From: JBNKWA01 sp050299555
GTDB lineage: Bacteria > Pseudomonadota > Alphaproteobacteria > Rhodobacterales > Rhodobacteraceae
Length of the DNA stretch: 51,263 nucleotides
Assembly: GCA_050299555.1 (NCBI GenBank)
Contig: JBNKWA010000058.1
Span: forward strand, 1 to 51,263
Direction of reading: 5' to 3'
Shown here: positions 8,349 to 15,779 of the stretch, piece by piece
Numbering within the stretch: position 1 is the first letter of the stretch
Layout of the letters: each line of letters opens with the position of its first letter
Program-made: the position numbers and the translations under genes
The notes under the pieces: model-generated
The model's input: the letters and a program-made list of their open reading frames with translations, nothing else
The model's database searches: none
What the model was told of the DNA's origin: nothing

Positions 8349-8870
8349 TCAGGCCGCGCCGCGGTCGTCCACCATGCCCTCGGGCAGCGCGATCCCGTCC
8401 ACAAGCTCCTCGATGAACAGGCTCAGCAGCTCGGCGCGGCCCGATACGCCCGCCTTGCGATAGACGGCGGCGTTCTGCGCCTTGATGGTGCCTTCCTTGG
8501 TGTTTCTGAGCCGGGCGATCTCGGCGATGGACAGGCCCTTGACCGACAGAAGCGCCACATCGCGCTCCGACGGTGTCAGCCCCCAGTCATCGAAGCTCTG
8601 CTCCATGACCTCGACGAAGGCGCCCGTGGCTGCGTCGAGCTGACGCTCCACGGCACGGTTCCGCTGGCGCAGCCGAAGCACCTCGCGGATCGTCACCGCC
8701 GCGCCGATCAGCAGCCCCAGCAAGGCCATGACCTCGCCGAAGCGTTCCCATTGCGAGGCACCGTGTTCGCTCAACTCAGCGGCGAGAAAGACGATGCCGA
8801 TCGCAATCTGGGCGGCAGCCGCCACCACGAAGATGCGGCCCCGGTTAGTGGGCCATTTCCGGTCTTGCAT
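8349..8870 (-). CDS. Membrane-anchored LuxR-type HTH regulator (second paralogue)
   Basis: A 173-residue protein built like the one at 6673-7239: two N-terminal membrane helices (about 12-32 and 43-62), a basic linker (REVLRLRQRNRAVERQL), and a LuxR HTH at about 95-160 (LTPSERDVALLSVKGLSIAEIA, then AQNAAVYRKAGVSGRAELL). The shared WxLTPxExDxAxLxxKGxxxxEIAR and YRKxGxxxRAEL pattern indicates duplication. No phosphoacceptor domain is visible. It converges on the VPLPA-CTERM gene with a 73-bp gap. Direct transcriptional control by a membrane-tethered one-component factor is the simplest reading. The target is unknown. Confidence 0.8.
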   Translation of the reverse strand: MQDRKWPTNRGRIFVVAAAAQIAIGIVFLAAELSEHGASQWERFGEVMALLGLLIGAAVTIREVLRLRQRNRAVERQLDAATGAFVEVMEQSFDDWGLTPSERDVALLSVKGLSIAEIARLRNTKEGTIKAQNAAVYRKAGVSGRAELLSLFIEELVDGIALPEGMVDDRGAA

Positions 8871-8940
8871 GTCGATGGCGGGGTCCTTGGGCCACTCGGT
8901 CGGCCCGTTCTAGCCCCGTCGCCATCGCAATCACAAGACA

Positions 8941-8976
8941 CTCGCCACCGCCCTTGCCTCCGTCGGCGGTGGCGAG
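8941..8976 (-). terminator. Hairpin terminator after cytochrome b561 gene
   Basis: Perfect 12-bp inverted repeat CTCGCCACCGCC / GGCGGTGGCGAG with a 12-nt loop, starting 14 nt beyond the stop of the minus-strand cytochrome gene. The minus-strand tail (TGTCTTGTGATT) is only moderately T-rich. Confidence 0.6.
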
Positions 8977-8990
8977 ACCTTCCTCGGGCG

Positions 8991-9545
8991 TTACACCCGC
9001 TTGCGCCCGGTCAGCATTGCCTTCACCAGGTTTTCGCCGTGCCGGCGGCTGGCAAGGATCACCCCGGCCAGATGCAGCGCCACCAGCACCAGAAGGCCGT
9101 TGGCAAGCGTCTCGTGCAGCTCCTCCAGCCATTCCTCGCCGCGATACCCGTGCACGCCCATCAGCCAGCCGGTGAAGCCAAGCGCCGCGATCACCGACAT
9201 CAGCGCCAGGACCATGGCGCCGCCGGCAGGATTGTGGCCAAGATAGCGCCGCTCCCGGCCGGCCGCGACGTCACGCAGGTAGGCGACCAGCCCGCCAGGC
9301 GACGGCACGAAGTCGGCAAAGCGTGCATGCCGGCTGCCGATCAACCCCCACAGCACCCGCACCGCAAGAATGCTCATCAGCACATAGCCGAAGCTGCGAT
9401 GAAGACTGTGGTCGTCCTCGGTCAGAAAGGCCACGGCCACCAGCGTGACGGCCGACCAGTGGAAGATGCGCACCAGCGGATCCCAGATGCGCAGCACCTT
9501 CTCTTCGGCGTCCGCATCGTAGTCTTGCGGATCGCCGGTGCGCAC
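8991..9545 (-). CDS. Cytochrome b561-family membrane protein
   Basis: A 184-residue di-haem cytochrome b with four membrane helices. Candidate haem ligands are the His in RIFHW, the His in DDHSLHRSFGY, and two His in the last helices (ELHETLANG and VALHLAGV). WDPLVRIFHW is the typical opening of the family (Ni/Fe-hydrogenase or PepSY-associated cytochrome b). It probably moves electrons between the quinone pool and a periplasmic partner. The preceding gene, 10 nt upstream, encodes a small secreted PepSY protein, a pairing that recurs in Proteobacteria. The start is GTG 9545 with AAGG 8 nt upstream; GTG 9554 is an alternative. Confidence 0.83.
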   Translation of the reverse strand: MRTGDPQDYDADAEEKVLRIWDPLVRIFHWSAVTLVAVAFLTEDDHSLHRSFGYVLMSILAVRVLWGLIGSRHARFADFVPSPGGLVAYLRDVAAGRERRYLGHNPAGGAMVLALMSVIAALGFTGWLMGVHGYRGEEWLEELHETLANGLLVLVALHLAGVILASRRHGENLVKAMLTGRKRV

Positions 9546-9555
9546 TCCCCCCACC

Positions 9556-9810
9556 TTACTCGCGCTCCAGTTCGGCGCCGGTGTCGGGATCGTAGAACAC
9601 CTCGACGTCCTCGCCGTCCTGGGTGCCGTAGATCTCATAGCAGCCCTGGTTGACCTTGGCGTTCTCCACCACGCCGCCGGCATCCTCGAAGGTCTTCACG
9701 GCTTCCCACATCGGCTTGGCATTCGCCGGGCTGCATTCCGGCTCGGCAAGGGCCGGCACTGCAAAAGCCGTCGCCACGACGGCACCAAGGGTAAGGGTCT
9801 TCACCTGCAT
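9556..9810 (-). CDS. Small secreted PepSY-domain protein
   Basis: An 84-residue protein with a clear signal peptide (MQVKTLTLGAVVATAFAVPALA, cleavage about 22/23) and one PepSY-like unit: MWEAVKTFEDAG, NQGCYEIYGTQDG, VEVFYDPDTGAELE. Two Cys residues remain after cleavage (Cys26 and one in NQGCYE) and could form a disulfide in the periplasm. It lies directly upstream of the cytochrome b561 gene in the same direction, so a joint role in periplasmic redox or metal handling is likely but unproven. Start ATG 9810. Confidence 0.85.
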   Translation of the reverse strand: MQVKTLTLGAVVATAFAVPALAEPECSPANAKPMWEAVKTFEDAGGVVENAKVNQGCYEIYGTQDGEDVEVFYDPDTGAELERE

Positions 9811-9984
9811 TCTCTGCTCCTAGGCTTCCGCGGCACCGAACCCGTTCCGGCGCCAACGAACCGCCGCCTAGCCGCCAAACCGGCCGGAAGACCACATGGC
9901 AAAGGATTAGCACCGGGCAACTGCACCCAGGATTACAGGTGGCCGCGACCGGCAGCGGCAAAAGTCCGCCGACCACCACGAGAA

Positions 9985-10013
9985 GGGGCCGCAGGCAAGC
10001 CACCTGCGGCCCC
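9985..10013 (-). terminator. Hairpin terminator after 5'-nucleotidase gene
   Basis: Perfect 11-bp inverted repeat GGGGCCGCAGG / CCTGCGGCCCC with a 7-nt loop, about 45 nt downstream of the minus-strand stop at 10059. The minus-strand context is CCTTTT before and TTCTCGTGG after the stem. Confidence 0.65.
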
Positions 10014-10058
10014 AAAAGGTTAATGAAGTCAAGCGCTACCGAGGCGCCGCGGCCTGTG

Positions 10059-11582
10059 TCAGTTCTGGCCCAGCACCTTGATTCGGTCGCCCGCTGTCAC
10101 GTTCACCGTGCCCATCTTGGCGATATAGTCGATCACGTCGTTGGCCATCAGGTTGCCGTTGCCCTTGTTGACCAGCACCTTGCCGCCGCCGAGCGCCGAA
10201 TAGCCGTCGCCACCGCCCAGCATGTAGTCGTTGGTGGCCACCTTGTAGATCGCGTCGGGGTCCAGCGGCTGGTCGCCCACCATCACCTCGCTGATCCGGC
10301 TGCCGGCCGGGGCGCTGGGATCGAAGGCGAAGCTCAGTCCCGAGACCTGCGGGAACCGCCCGGCTCCGTCTTCCACCTGGCTTACGCCGTTTTCCAGGGC
10401 CGCCAGCACCTGGCTGCCCGGAAGCTCGGTCACCACCGTGACATTGCCGAAGGGCAGCTCGGACAGGATGTCGCGCCGGGTCAGCACCGTGCCGGGATCA
10501 TAGGTCCGATCGGCCCGGATGCCGCCGCCATTGGTGAAGCCGATATCGGCGCCGGTGGCATCCTTCATCGCGTCGGCGATCAGATCGCCCATCGCCGATT
10601 CCACCGACCGCACGATGTTGCGCCGCGAATCGAGTTCCACCTCGGTGGTCCCGATCTCGACGTTCAGGCTTTCGTCGAGGCTGGCCTCGAGTTCATCGAC
10701 CAGCGCCTGCGTCTCGGGATCGGGCGTCACCTCGGCAGTGTCGATGAACCGGAACACCGGCGTCCAGTGGACGGTGCGCTTGCCGTCCTTCTCCTCGATG
10801 GTGACGTTCAGGTCGACCGGCGACAGGTACGCGCCGTCGATCGAGGTCTCCACATAGGCGGTGATGCCGTCATAGGCGGTGGCGTAGGAATGATCGTCGC
10901 CGGACATGATCACGTCGAAGACGTGGCTGCCGATCAGCTGCCGGTCATTGGACATGTCGGTCTGCACCACGCCGATCACCAGGTCGGCACCGTCCGCGCG
11001 GGCGGCTTCGGCCGCCGCGATCGCGGTGTCCACCGTCGGCAGGAACTTCAGATCGCCCGGGCTCGACACCTCGGGCGTGGTGTCCTGGGCCACCGGGATC
11101 AGCGCGATCTTCAGCCCGGCCATCTCCTTGACCATCACGCCGCCCAGGCCCTCGACAGGCGAGCCGTCGGCATTGGTGATGTTGATCGCCGCCCAGGGAT
11201 AGTTCGACGCGTTCATCTTCTCGATGAAGTTCTCCGGGCCGAAATCGAACTCGTGGTTGCCCGGCACCGCAAGGTCGAACGGCACGATATTGGTCAGATC
11301 GATGGTGTTCTGGCCCTTGTCGAAGCCCGACAGGATCGAGGGCGACAGCATGTCGCCGTCGAAGACGTAAAGCGTGTTGGGGTTGTTGGCCCGTTCGGCC
11401 CGGGCAACGGCATTCTGGCGGGCAAAGCCGCCGCGGCCGTCCTCCTCTTCGAAATCATAAGTGTCGCCGACACCAAGAATGGTGATCTTCACCGTCTCGG
11501 CTATCGCCGGCGCAGCCAGCGCCGCCACCGCCAGCAGCGAGCCGGAAAGCAGCGTACCCGCGCGATATATCCCTGTTTTCAT
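10059..11582 (-). CDS. Periplasmic bifunctional metallophosphatase/5'-nucleotidase
   Basis: A 507-residue exported protein: signal peptide to about residue 28 (LAVAALAAPAIA), metallophosphatase domain (about 30-280), and 5'-nucleotidase C-terminal domain (about 310-500). VFDGDMLSPS and VPGNHEFDFG are intact metal-site motifs. The usual opening TNDxHG reads GVGDTYDF, and the usual GHxH reads GDDHSYAT, so two metal-site His residues look changed. The C-domain has NGGGIRAD and YMLGGGDGYSAL, which hold the nucleotide. Expected role: dephosphorylation of external nucleotides for phosphate and nucleoside scavenging. Start ATG 11582 follows AGAGGAA; a longer in-frame start would precede the signal peptide. 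A hairpin follows its stop. Confidence 0.88.
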   Translation of the reverse strand: MKTGIYRAGTLLSGSLLAVAALAAPAIAETVKITILGVGDTYDFEEEDGRGGFARQNAVARAERANNPNTLYVFDGDMLSPSILSGFDKGQNTIDLTNIVPFDLAVPGNHEFDFGPENFIEKMNASNYPWAAINITNADGSPVEGLGGVMVKEMAGLKIALIPVAQDTTPEVSSPGDLKFLPTVDTAIAAAEAARADGADLVIGVVQTDMSNDRQLIGSHVFDVIMSGDDHSYATAYDGITAYVETSIDGAYLSPVDLNVTIEEKDGKRTVHWTPVFRFIDTAEVTPDPETQALVDELEASLDESLNVEIGTTEVELDSRRNIVRSVESAMGDLIADAMKDATGADIGFTNGGGIRADRTYDPGTVLTRRDILSELPFGNVTVVTELPGSQVLAALENGVSQVEDGAGRFPQVSGLSFAFDPSAPAGSRISEVMVGDQPLDPDAIYKVATNDYMLGGGDGYSALGGGKVLVNKGNGNLMANDVIDYIAKMGTVNVTAGDRIKVLGQN

Positions 11583-11953
11583 TTGAATTCCTCTTTTGTA
11601 GCGACCACGCGCCCGGCGATTTCCGGCACTGCCGAAACGCCCTGGCACGCGGCCGGGAACCTCGCCGCCAAGGGGGCGGCCTGTTGGACCGTGTCAGGCG
11701 GCGCGGCGGCCTTCAAAGTCAGCCGCACCGCACCATCTCGGCAGATTACACGAGGCCCCGGCCTTGTCTACGCCGTCGCCCGCCAGCGCTGCTCGATCGC
11801 AGCCGACCCTCCCGGCCCGACCTCCACTTGCCTGGCGAACGTGCAGTGCCCTGGTCCCGTCACGTCGGCGCAGCGGCCTGCTGCAGGATTTTTGCTTTCC
11901 CCGCGCCTAGCGATCCGCCACGCTGGTTAAGATTTGCAAGAAGGGAGTTTTGC
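11583..11953. other. Intergenic region, no gene seen
   Basis: This 371-bp gap separates the divergent 5'-nucleotidase and lipoprotein genes and must hold both promoters. I see no conserved reading frame, RNA gene or strong repeat. AAGGGAG at 11941-11947 is the lipoprotein gene's ribosome-binding site, and a GGTTAAGA stretch lies just before it. Confidence 0.5.
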
Positions 11954-12391
11954 ATGCACCGATCCATTGCCCTGACGTCGCTGATTGCAGTCCTTGCCGC
12001 CTGCACCCCAACGCCCCCCGCCCAGGTCACCGGAAAGACGCCGCTCACCAAGGATTTCGTCGGTGGCGAACTCGGCTGGCGCGGCTCCCGCGACGACCGA
12101 ACCGTCATCTTCGCGCGAATTCGCGACCAGGGCGGCATGACCGAGCTTTGCGGTGCCGTCTACTCCGACGGATCCAGCATCGTGAAGGGGCTCGAACGCG
12201 ACGTGTTGCGGACCAGTTCCTTTGCCATCGACGGCATATTGCTGGTCAGCTCGATCGAGTATTTCAACCGCATCGCCAGCCCCGACTCCGAGGCCATGGC
12301 CACCTGCGCCATCACCGGCGTGCCGTGGAACCCGCATTTCGACAGCCGCAACCTCGAATACCGCTCCAGCACGCGCACCTACACCTACTGA
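11954..12391 (+). CDS. Small lipoprotein of unknown function
   Basis: A 145-residue protein with a lipoprotein signal (MHRSIALTSLIAVLAAC, Cys17 lipidated, Thr at +2, which allows outer-membrane sorting). The mature part has a Pro/Thr-rich linker, then a compact domain with two Cys (ELCGAVYSDG and MATCAITGVPW), where a disulfide is possible. I do not recognise the family. Start ATG 11954 is supported by AAGGGAG 7 nt upstream. It stands alone: divergent from the 5'-nucleotidase and convergent with the glycosyltransferase 15 nt away. Confidence 0.75.
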   Translation: MHRSIALTSLIAVLAACTPTPPAQVTGKTPLTKDFVGGELGWRGSRDDRTVIFARIRDQGGMTELCGAVYSDGSSIVKGLERDVLRTSSFAIDGILLVSSIEYFNRIASPDSEAMATCAITGVPWNPHFDSRNLEYRSSTRTYTY

Positions 12392-12406
12392 GCCTGCGGG
12401 AGGCGT

Positions 12407-13630
12407 TCAGCCGGCCAGCCGGGCAACCCAGTCCTGCTGGGCCGGCAGCGCGTGGCGCTTCAGGTCATAGCGGCCGACGATCCGCTCGCGCGCCACCCGG
12501 CCCAGCCGCGCCCGCTCGGCCGGGTCGTCCAGAAGCCGGCACACCGCCTCGACCATGGCGCCGCCCTCGAAGAACGGGAAAAGGACGCCGGTCTCGCCAT
12601 CCTCGATCATCTCGGCCACCGGCGGCGTATCGCTGGCGACGATGGCGCAGCCGGCGCTCATCGCCTCCATCAGCGACCAGCTCAGCACGAACGGATAGGT
12701 CAGATAGACGTGGACCGCGCTGACCTGCATCATCGCCAGATAGGTGTTGTAGGGGATGCGGCCGACGAAATGCACCCGCTCCCAGTCGGCATCGGCGATC
12801 TGGCCCCGCACTTCCCCGGTATAGCGCTGCCGCCAGGTTCCGTCGGGCGGCGCCGCGCCATAGCTTGACCCGTCGCCGCCGACCATCACCACCCGCGCTC
12901 CGGGCCGCCGCTTCAGCAGCTCCGGCAGTGCCCGCATGAAGATGTGAAAGCCGCGATAGGGCTCGAGGTTGCGGTTCACGAAGGTGATCAGCTCGTCGCC
13001 GGGGCGCAGCGTCAGGTCGTTGTTGATGCGGATGAACGCCTCGGCCTTGGGCGCCACCAGATCGGTGTCGATACCGTCATGGATGACGCTGATGCGGTCC
13101 CGGAACGGCTCGGGAAAGGTCGAGGCCTGCCAGGCCGTGGGGCTGATCCCGGCATCGGCGAAGTCGAAATGCAAGAGGTTGTTGACGTTCTTCAGCCGCT
13201 GCCGCGGTGCATCCTGGGTCTCGTCGCGGGCCATCTCGGGGTCGAAGTCGAGATCGACGCGGCTGTAGTAGAACTCGCAATAAAGCCCCAGGGGCGCGTC
13301 GGGCCAGACATCCTTCACGAACAGGCTTTCGCCCCAGCCGGGATGGGCAACCACCGCATCGGGGGTGAAGCCGTCCTCCTTCAGCCGCAGCATCGCTCGC
13401 CAGGCCGCCTCGCCGCGCAGCACCTTGGCGGCGAAGTCGCCGACCAGATGCGGCATGCCTTCGGTGCCGACATTGTCCAGCCCGTAGCGCACCACCCTGA
13501 CGCCCTGCCAGGTTAGGGCCTCGCCCTTCTCGAGCCGCAGCGCCACCACCTCGTGACCGGCCGCCACCAGGGCCGGCGCCAGATGCCTGAACTGCCCGGG
13601 AAAGTTCTGGTGGATGAAAAGAAGTCGCAT
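12407..13630 (-). CDS. GT4-family glycosyltransferase
   Basis: A 407-residue GT-B fold enzyme. The N-terminus MRLLFIHQNFPGQFRHLAPAL is the acceptor-side start seen in many GT4 proteins. Mid-protein ISVIHDGIDTDL and ELITFVNRNLEPYRGFHI mark the start of the donor domain, and SLMEAMSAGCAIVASDTPPVAE holds the E-x7-E nucleotide-sugar motif. No transmembrane segment is seen, so it is cytosolic or peripheral. It probably adds a sugar to a surface polysaccharide or glycolipid; donor and acceptor cannot be told from sequence. It is divergent from the aminotransferase gene with an 87-bp gap. Start ATG 13630. Confidence 0.88.
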   Translation of the reverse strand: MRLLFIHQNFPGQFRHLAPALVAAGHEVVALRLEKGEALTWQGVRVVRYGLDNVGTEGMPHLVGDFAAKVLRGEAAWRAMLRLKEDGFTPDAVVAHPGWGESLFVKDVWPDAPLGLYCEFYYSRVDLDFDPEMARDETQDAPRQRLKNVNNLLHFDFADAGISPTAWQASTFPEPFRDRISVIHDGIDTDLVAPKAEAFIRINNDLTLRPGDELITFVNRNLEPYRGFHIFMRALPELLKRRPGARVVMVGGDGSSYGAAPPDGTWRQRYTGEVRGQIADADWERVHFVGRIPYNTYLAMMQVSAVHVYLTYPFVLSWSLMEAMSAGCAIVASDTPPVAEMIEDGETGVLFPFFEGGAMVEAVCRLLDDPAERARLGRVARERIVGRYDLKRHALPAQQDWVARLAG

Positions 13631-13717
13631 ATCCGCCCTGAAATGCCCCTTGTCGCCTCGGTGCGCGCGGCGCATGGTCCGCCGAAGGCTACTAATCCCC
13701 TGAACCGGTAACAATCC

Positions 13718-15094
13718 ATGAACCATCCGCTGTCGAACACCGCCATGCGCGATATCAACGCGCTGATCCATCCCTATACCAACGCCGTGGCGCATCGGCA
13801 GACTGGCCCGCACATGATCGTGAAGGGCGAGGGTGTGCGGGTCTGGGACGACAGCGGCCGCGCCTTCATCGAGGGCATGGCGGGCCTGTGGTGCTGCGGC
13901 CTCGGCTTCTCCGAACCGGAACTGGTCGAGGCGGCCAGAAAGCAGCTCGAGACCCTGCCCTACTACCACATCTTCGCCTCCAAGAGCCACGAGCCGGCGG
14001 TTGAGCTGGCCGAGAAGATCAAGGAGATCGCCCCCGGCAACATGGCGCGGGTGTTCTACCAGTCCTCGGGATCGGAGGCCAACGAGACCCAGATCAAGAT
14101 GGTCTGGTACTACAACAACGCCCGCGGCCGGCCCGAGAAGAAGAAGATCATCAGCCGGCGCCAGGCCTATCACGGGGTGACCATCGTCTCGGCCTCGATG
14201 ACCGGGCTCGCCAACAACCACCGCGACTTCGACCTGCCGGTGGACCGCATCAAGCACACCGCGGTGCCGCATTACTGGCGTGACGCCGAGCCGGGCGAGA
14301 CCGAGGCCGAGTTCGTCGCCCGCATGGCAAGGGAACTGGAGACGCTGATCCTCGCCGAGGGGCCGGAAACCGTCGCCGCCTTCATCGCCGAGCCGGTGAT
14401 GGGCGCCGGCGGCGTGGTGATCCCTCCGGCGGGCTACTACCCGGCGATGATGGAGGTCTGCCGCAAGTACGACCTGCTGATGATCTCCGACGAGGTGATC
14501 TGCGGCTTCGGCCGCACCGGCGAGTGGTTCGGGGCCCAGCGGCTCGACTACGTGCCGACCTCGGTCTCCATGGCCAAGCAGATGACCGCCGGCTTCGTGC
14601 CCCTCTCGGCGGTGGCGATCAACCAGGACATGACCGACGCGCTGGAAGAGAACTCGGGCAAGATCGGCACCTTCGGCCACGGCTTCACCTATGGCGGGCA
14701 TCCGCTCGGCTGCGCTGTCGGGGTGAAGGCGCTGGAGATCTACCACAGGCGTCGCATCCTCGATCACGTGCGGGCGGTGGAGCCGGTCTTTGCCGCGCAT
14801 ATCGCCCGGCTGAACGACCACCCGCTGGTGGGCAATGCCCGCTCTGTCGGCCTCGTCGGCGGTCTGGAACTGGCCCCCGAGGGCAAGAAGGCCTTTGCCA
14901 ATGCCGGCAAGGCCGGCGGCCGCGCCGCCGCCGAGATCGCCAAGGGCGGGGTGCTGCTGCGGGCGCTGATCGACACCATCGCCATCTGCCCGCCGATGAT
15001 CATCACCAAGGACGAGATCGACGAGATGTTCGCGCCGGTGGAAAAGGCGCTCGACGCGACCCTGGACTGGGTCAGGGCCGAAGGCATCGCCTGA
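13718..15094 (+). CDS. Class III PLP-dependent aminotransferase (omega-transaminase type)
   Basis: A 458-residue fold-type I aminotransferase. PLP-phosphate loop SSGSEAN (117-122 region), YHG at about 151, cofactor Asp258 in MISDEVICGFGRTG, and Schiff-base Lys287 in SMAKQMTAGFVPLSA. WCCGLGF and YYHIFASKSH are typical of the omega-amino acid/amine:pyruvate group (beta-alanine, taurine, putrescine or related amines). The amino donor cannot be fixed from sequence. Monocistronic: divergent from the glycosyltransferase and closed by a strong hairpin 33 nt after its stop. Confidence 0.9.
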   Translation: MNHPLSNTAMRDINALIHPYTNAVAHRQTGPHMIVKGEGVRVWDDSGRAFIEGMAGLWCCGLGFSEPELVEAARKQLETLPYYHIFASKSHEPAVELAEKIKEIAPGNMARVFYQSSGSEANETQIKMVWYYNNARGRPEKKKIISRRQAYHGVTIVSASMTGLANNHRDFDLPVDRIKHTAVPHYWRDAEPGETEAEFVARMARELETLILAEGPETVAAFIAEPVMGAGGVVIPPAGYYPAMMEVCRKYDLLMISDEVICGFGRTGEWFGAQRLDYVPTSVSMAKQMTAGFVPLSAVAINQDMTDALEENSGKIGTFGHGFTYGGHPLGCAVGVKALEIYHRRRILDHVRAVEPVFAAHIARLNDHPLVGNARSVGLVGGLELAPEGKKAFANAGKAGGRAAAEIAKGGVLLRALIDTIAICPPMIITKDEIDEMFAPVEKALDATLDWVRAEGIA

Positions 15095-15126
15095 GCCGGA
15101 CTTCACCGGACCCGGGCCAGCCCCGA

Positions 15127-15177
15127 CGCGTCCGGGGCGCGCTCCCCGCCCGCCCTCCCTCGCGCGCCCCGGACGCG
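15127..15177 (+). terminator. Strong GC hairpin after aminotransferase gene
   Basis: Perfect 16-bp inverted repeat CGCGTCCGGGGCGCGC (15127-15142) and GCGCGCCCCGGACGCG (15162-15177) with a 19-nt C-rich loop, 33 nt after the stop. No U-tract follows, so it may stall or stabilise the 3' end rather than act as a classic intrinsic terminator. Confidence 0.6.
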
Positions 15178-15364
15178 ACAGGCCAAGGCGCATCACCGCA
15201 AGGGCCCCTGGCGGTCAGCCTGCCTGCTTGCGGACGCCGGCGCCCGCCTCGTGCGCTGCGACAACCGCGCGCGGCGCCCGTGGGGCGGCCGTCACCGCAC
15301 CGGCTCGACAGGCCGGCGAGCCTGCGCGGGGGCAATCGCCTTCAGGCCTACCGGGGCTCGGCGC

Positions 15365-15393
15365 TTGCGATCTGGGGAAAGAAAGCATATATT
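15365..15393 (+). promoter_or_regulatory. Sigma70-like promoter of the Xre/RES operon
   Basis: TTGCGA (15365-15370), a 17-nt spacer, and TATATT (15388-15393). A start site 6-8 nt after the -10 falls at 15399-15401, directly at the ATG (15402), which predicts a leaderless or near-leaderless antitoxin mRNA. No Shine-Dalgarno sequence precedes the ATG. Confidence 0.55.
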
Positions 15394-15396
15394 CCA

Positions 15397-15408
15397 TTTC
15401 CATGGAAA
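15397..15408. promoter_or_regulatory. Palindrome over the antitoxin start codon (candidate operator)
   Basis: TTTCCATGGAAA is a perfect 12-bp palindrome that contains the antitoxin ATG and covers the predicted transcription start. Xre/ParS-type antitoxins bind such dyads to repress their own operon. The role is inferred from position. Confidence 0.45.
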
Positions 15409-15779
15409 CCGCGCTCCTGCAGCATGATCCGGCCGAGGCCGAGGGCCGCGTCCTCGCCAAGGCGGCCTTTCGCGCCGCCGCCGCCCTGGGCCTGAAACAG
15501 GCCGAGCTCGCCCGCATCATCGGCGTCAGCGAGGCCACGGCCTCGCGCATGCGCGACGGCGGCTTCGCCCTCGCCGGCAAGCCGTTCGAGCTGGCCGCCT
15601 GCCTGATCCGCGTCTATCGCTCGCTCGACGCGATCACCGGTGGCGACGCGGCATCGATGCGCGGCTGGATGGCCGCCGCCAACCGCGATCTCGGGGCCAT
15701 CCCGCGGGTCCTGATCGGCGAGGTCACCGGCCTTGTCGCCGTGCTCGACTACCTCGATGCCCGGCGCGCTCCGCTCTGA
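15402..15779 (+). CDS. Xre/MbcA/ParS-family antitoxin
   Basis: A 125-residue antitoxin of the RES-Xre type. Residues about 20-65 form an Xre-like helix-turn-helix (LKQAELARIIGVSEATASRMRDG). The C-terminal part (about 70-125: MRGWMAAANRDLGAIPRVLI ... LVAVLDYLDARR) is the MbcA/ParS toxin-binding domain, with the typical WM..N..LG..P..L pattern. It neutralises the toxin encoded next and represses the operon. Its end overlaps the toxin gene by 23 nt, indicating translational coupling. ATG 15402 sits in a 12-bp palindrome immediately after a good promoter. Confidence 0.9.
   Translation: METALLQHDPAEAEGRVLAKAAFRAAAALGLKQAELARIIGVSEATASRMRDGGFALAGKPFELAACLIRVYRSLDAITGGDAASMRGWMAAANRDLGAIPRVLIGEVTGLVAVLDYLDARRAPL

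Larger units (their letters stand above)
15095..15401. other. Intergenic region with terminator hairpin and TA promoter
   Basis: This 307-bp gap between the aminotransferase and the antitoxin gene holds a 16-bp-arm hairpin near its left end and a sigma70-like promoter at its right end, both listed separately. Between them (about 15178-15360) I find no gene or repeat. Confidence 0.55.

Noticed and set aside
13631..15196. Upstream extension of the glycosyltransferase frame (to 929 codons)
   Set aside because: The extension is antisense to the aminotransferase; GT4 homology begins at ATG 13630.
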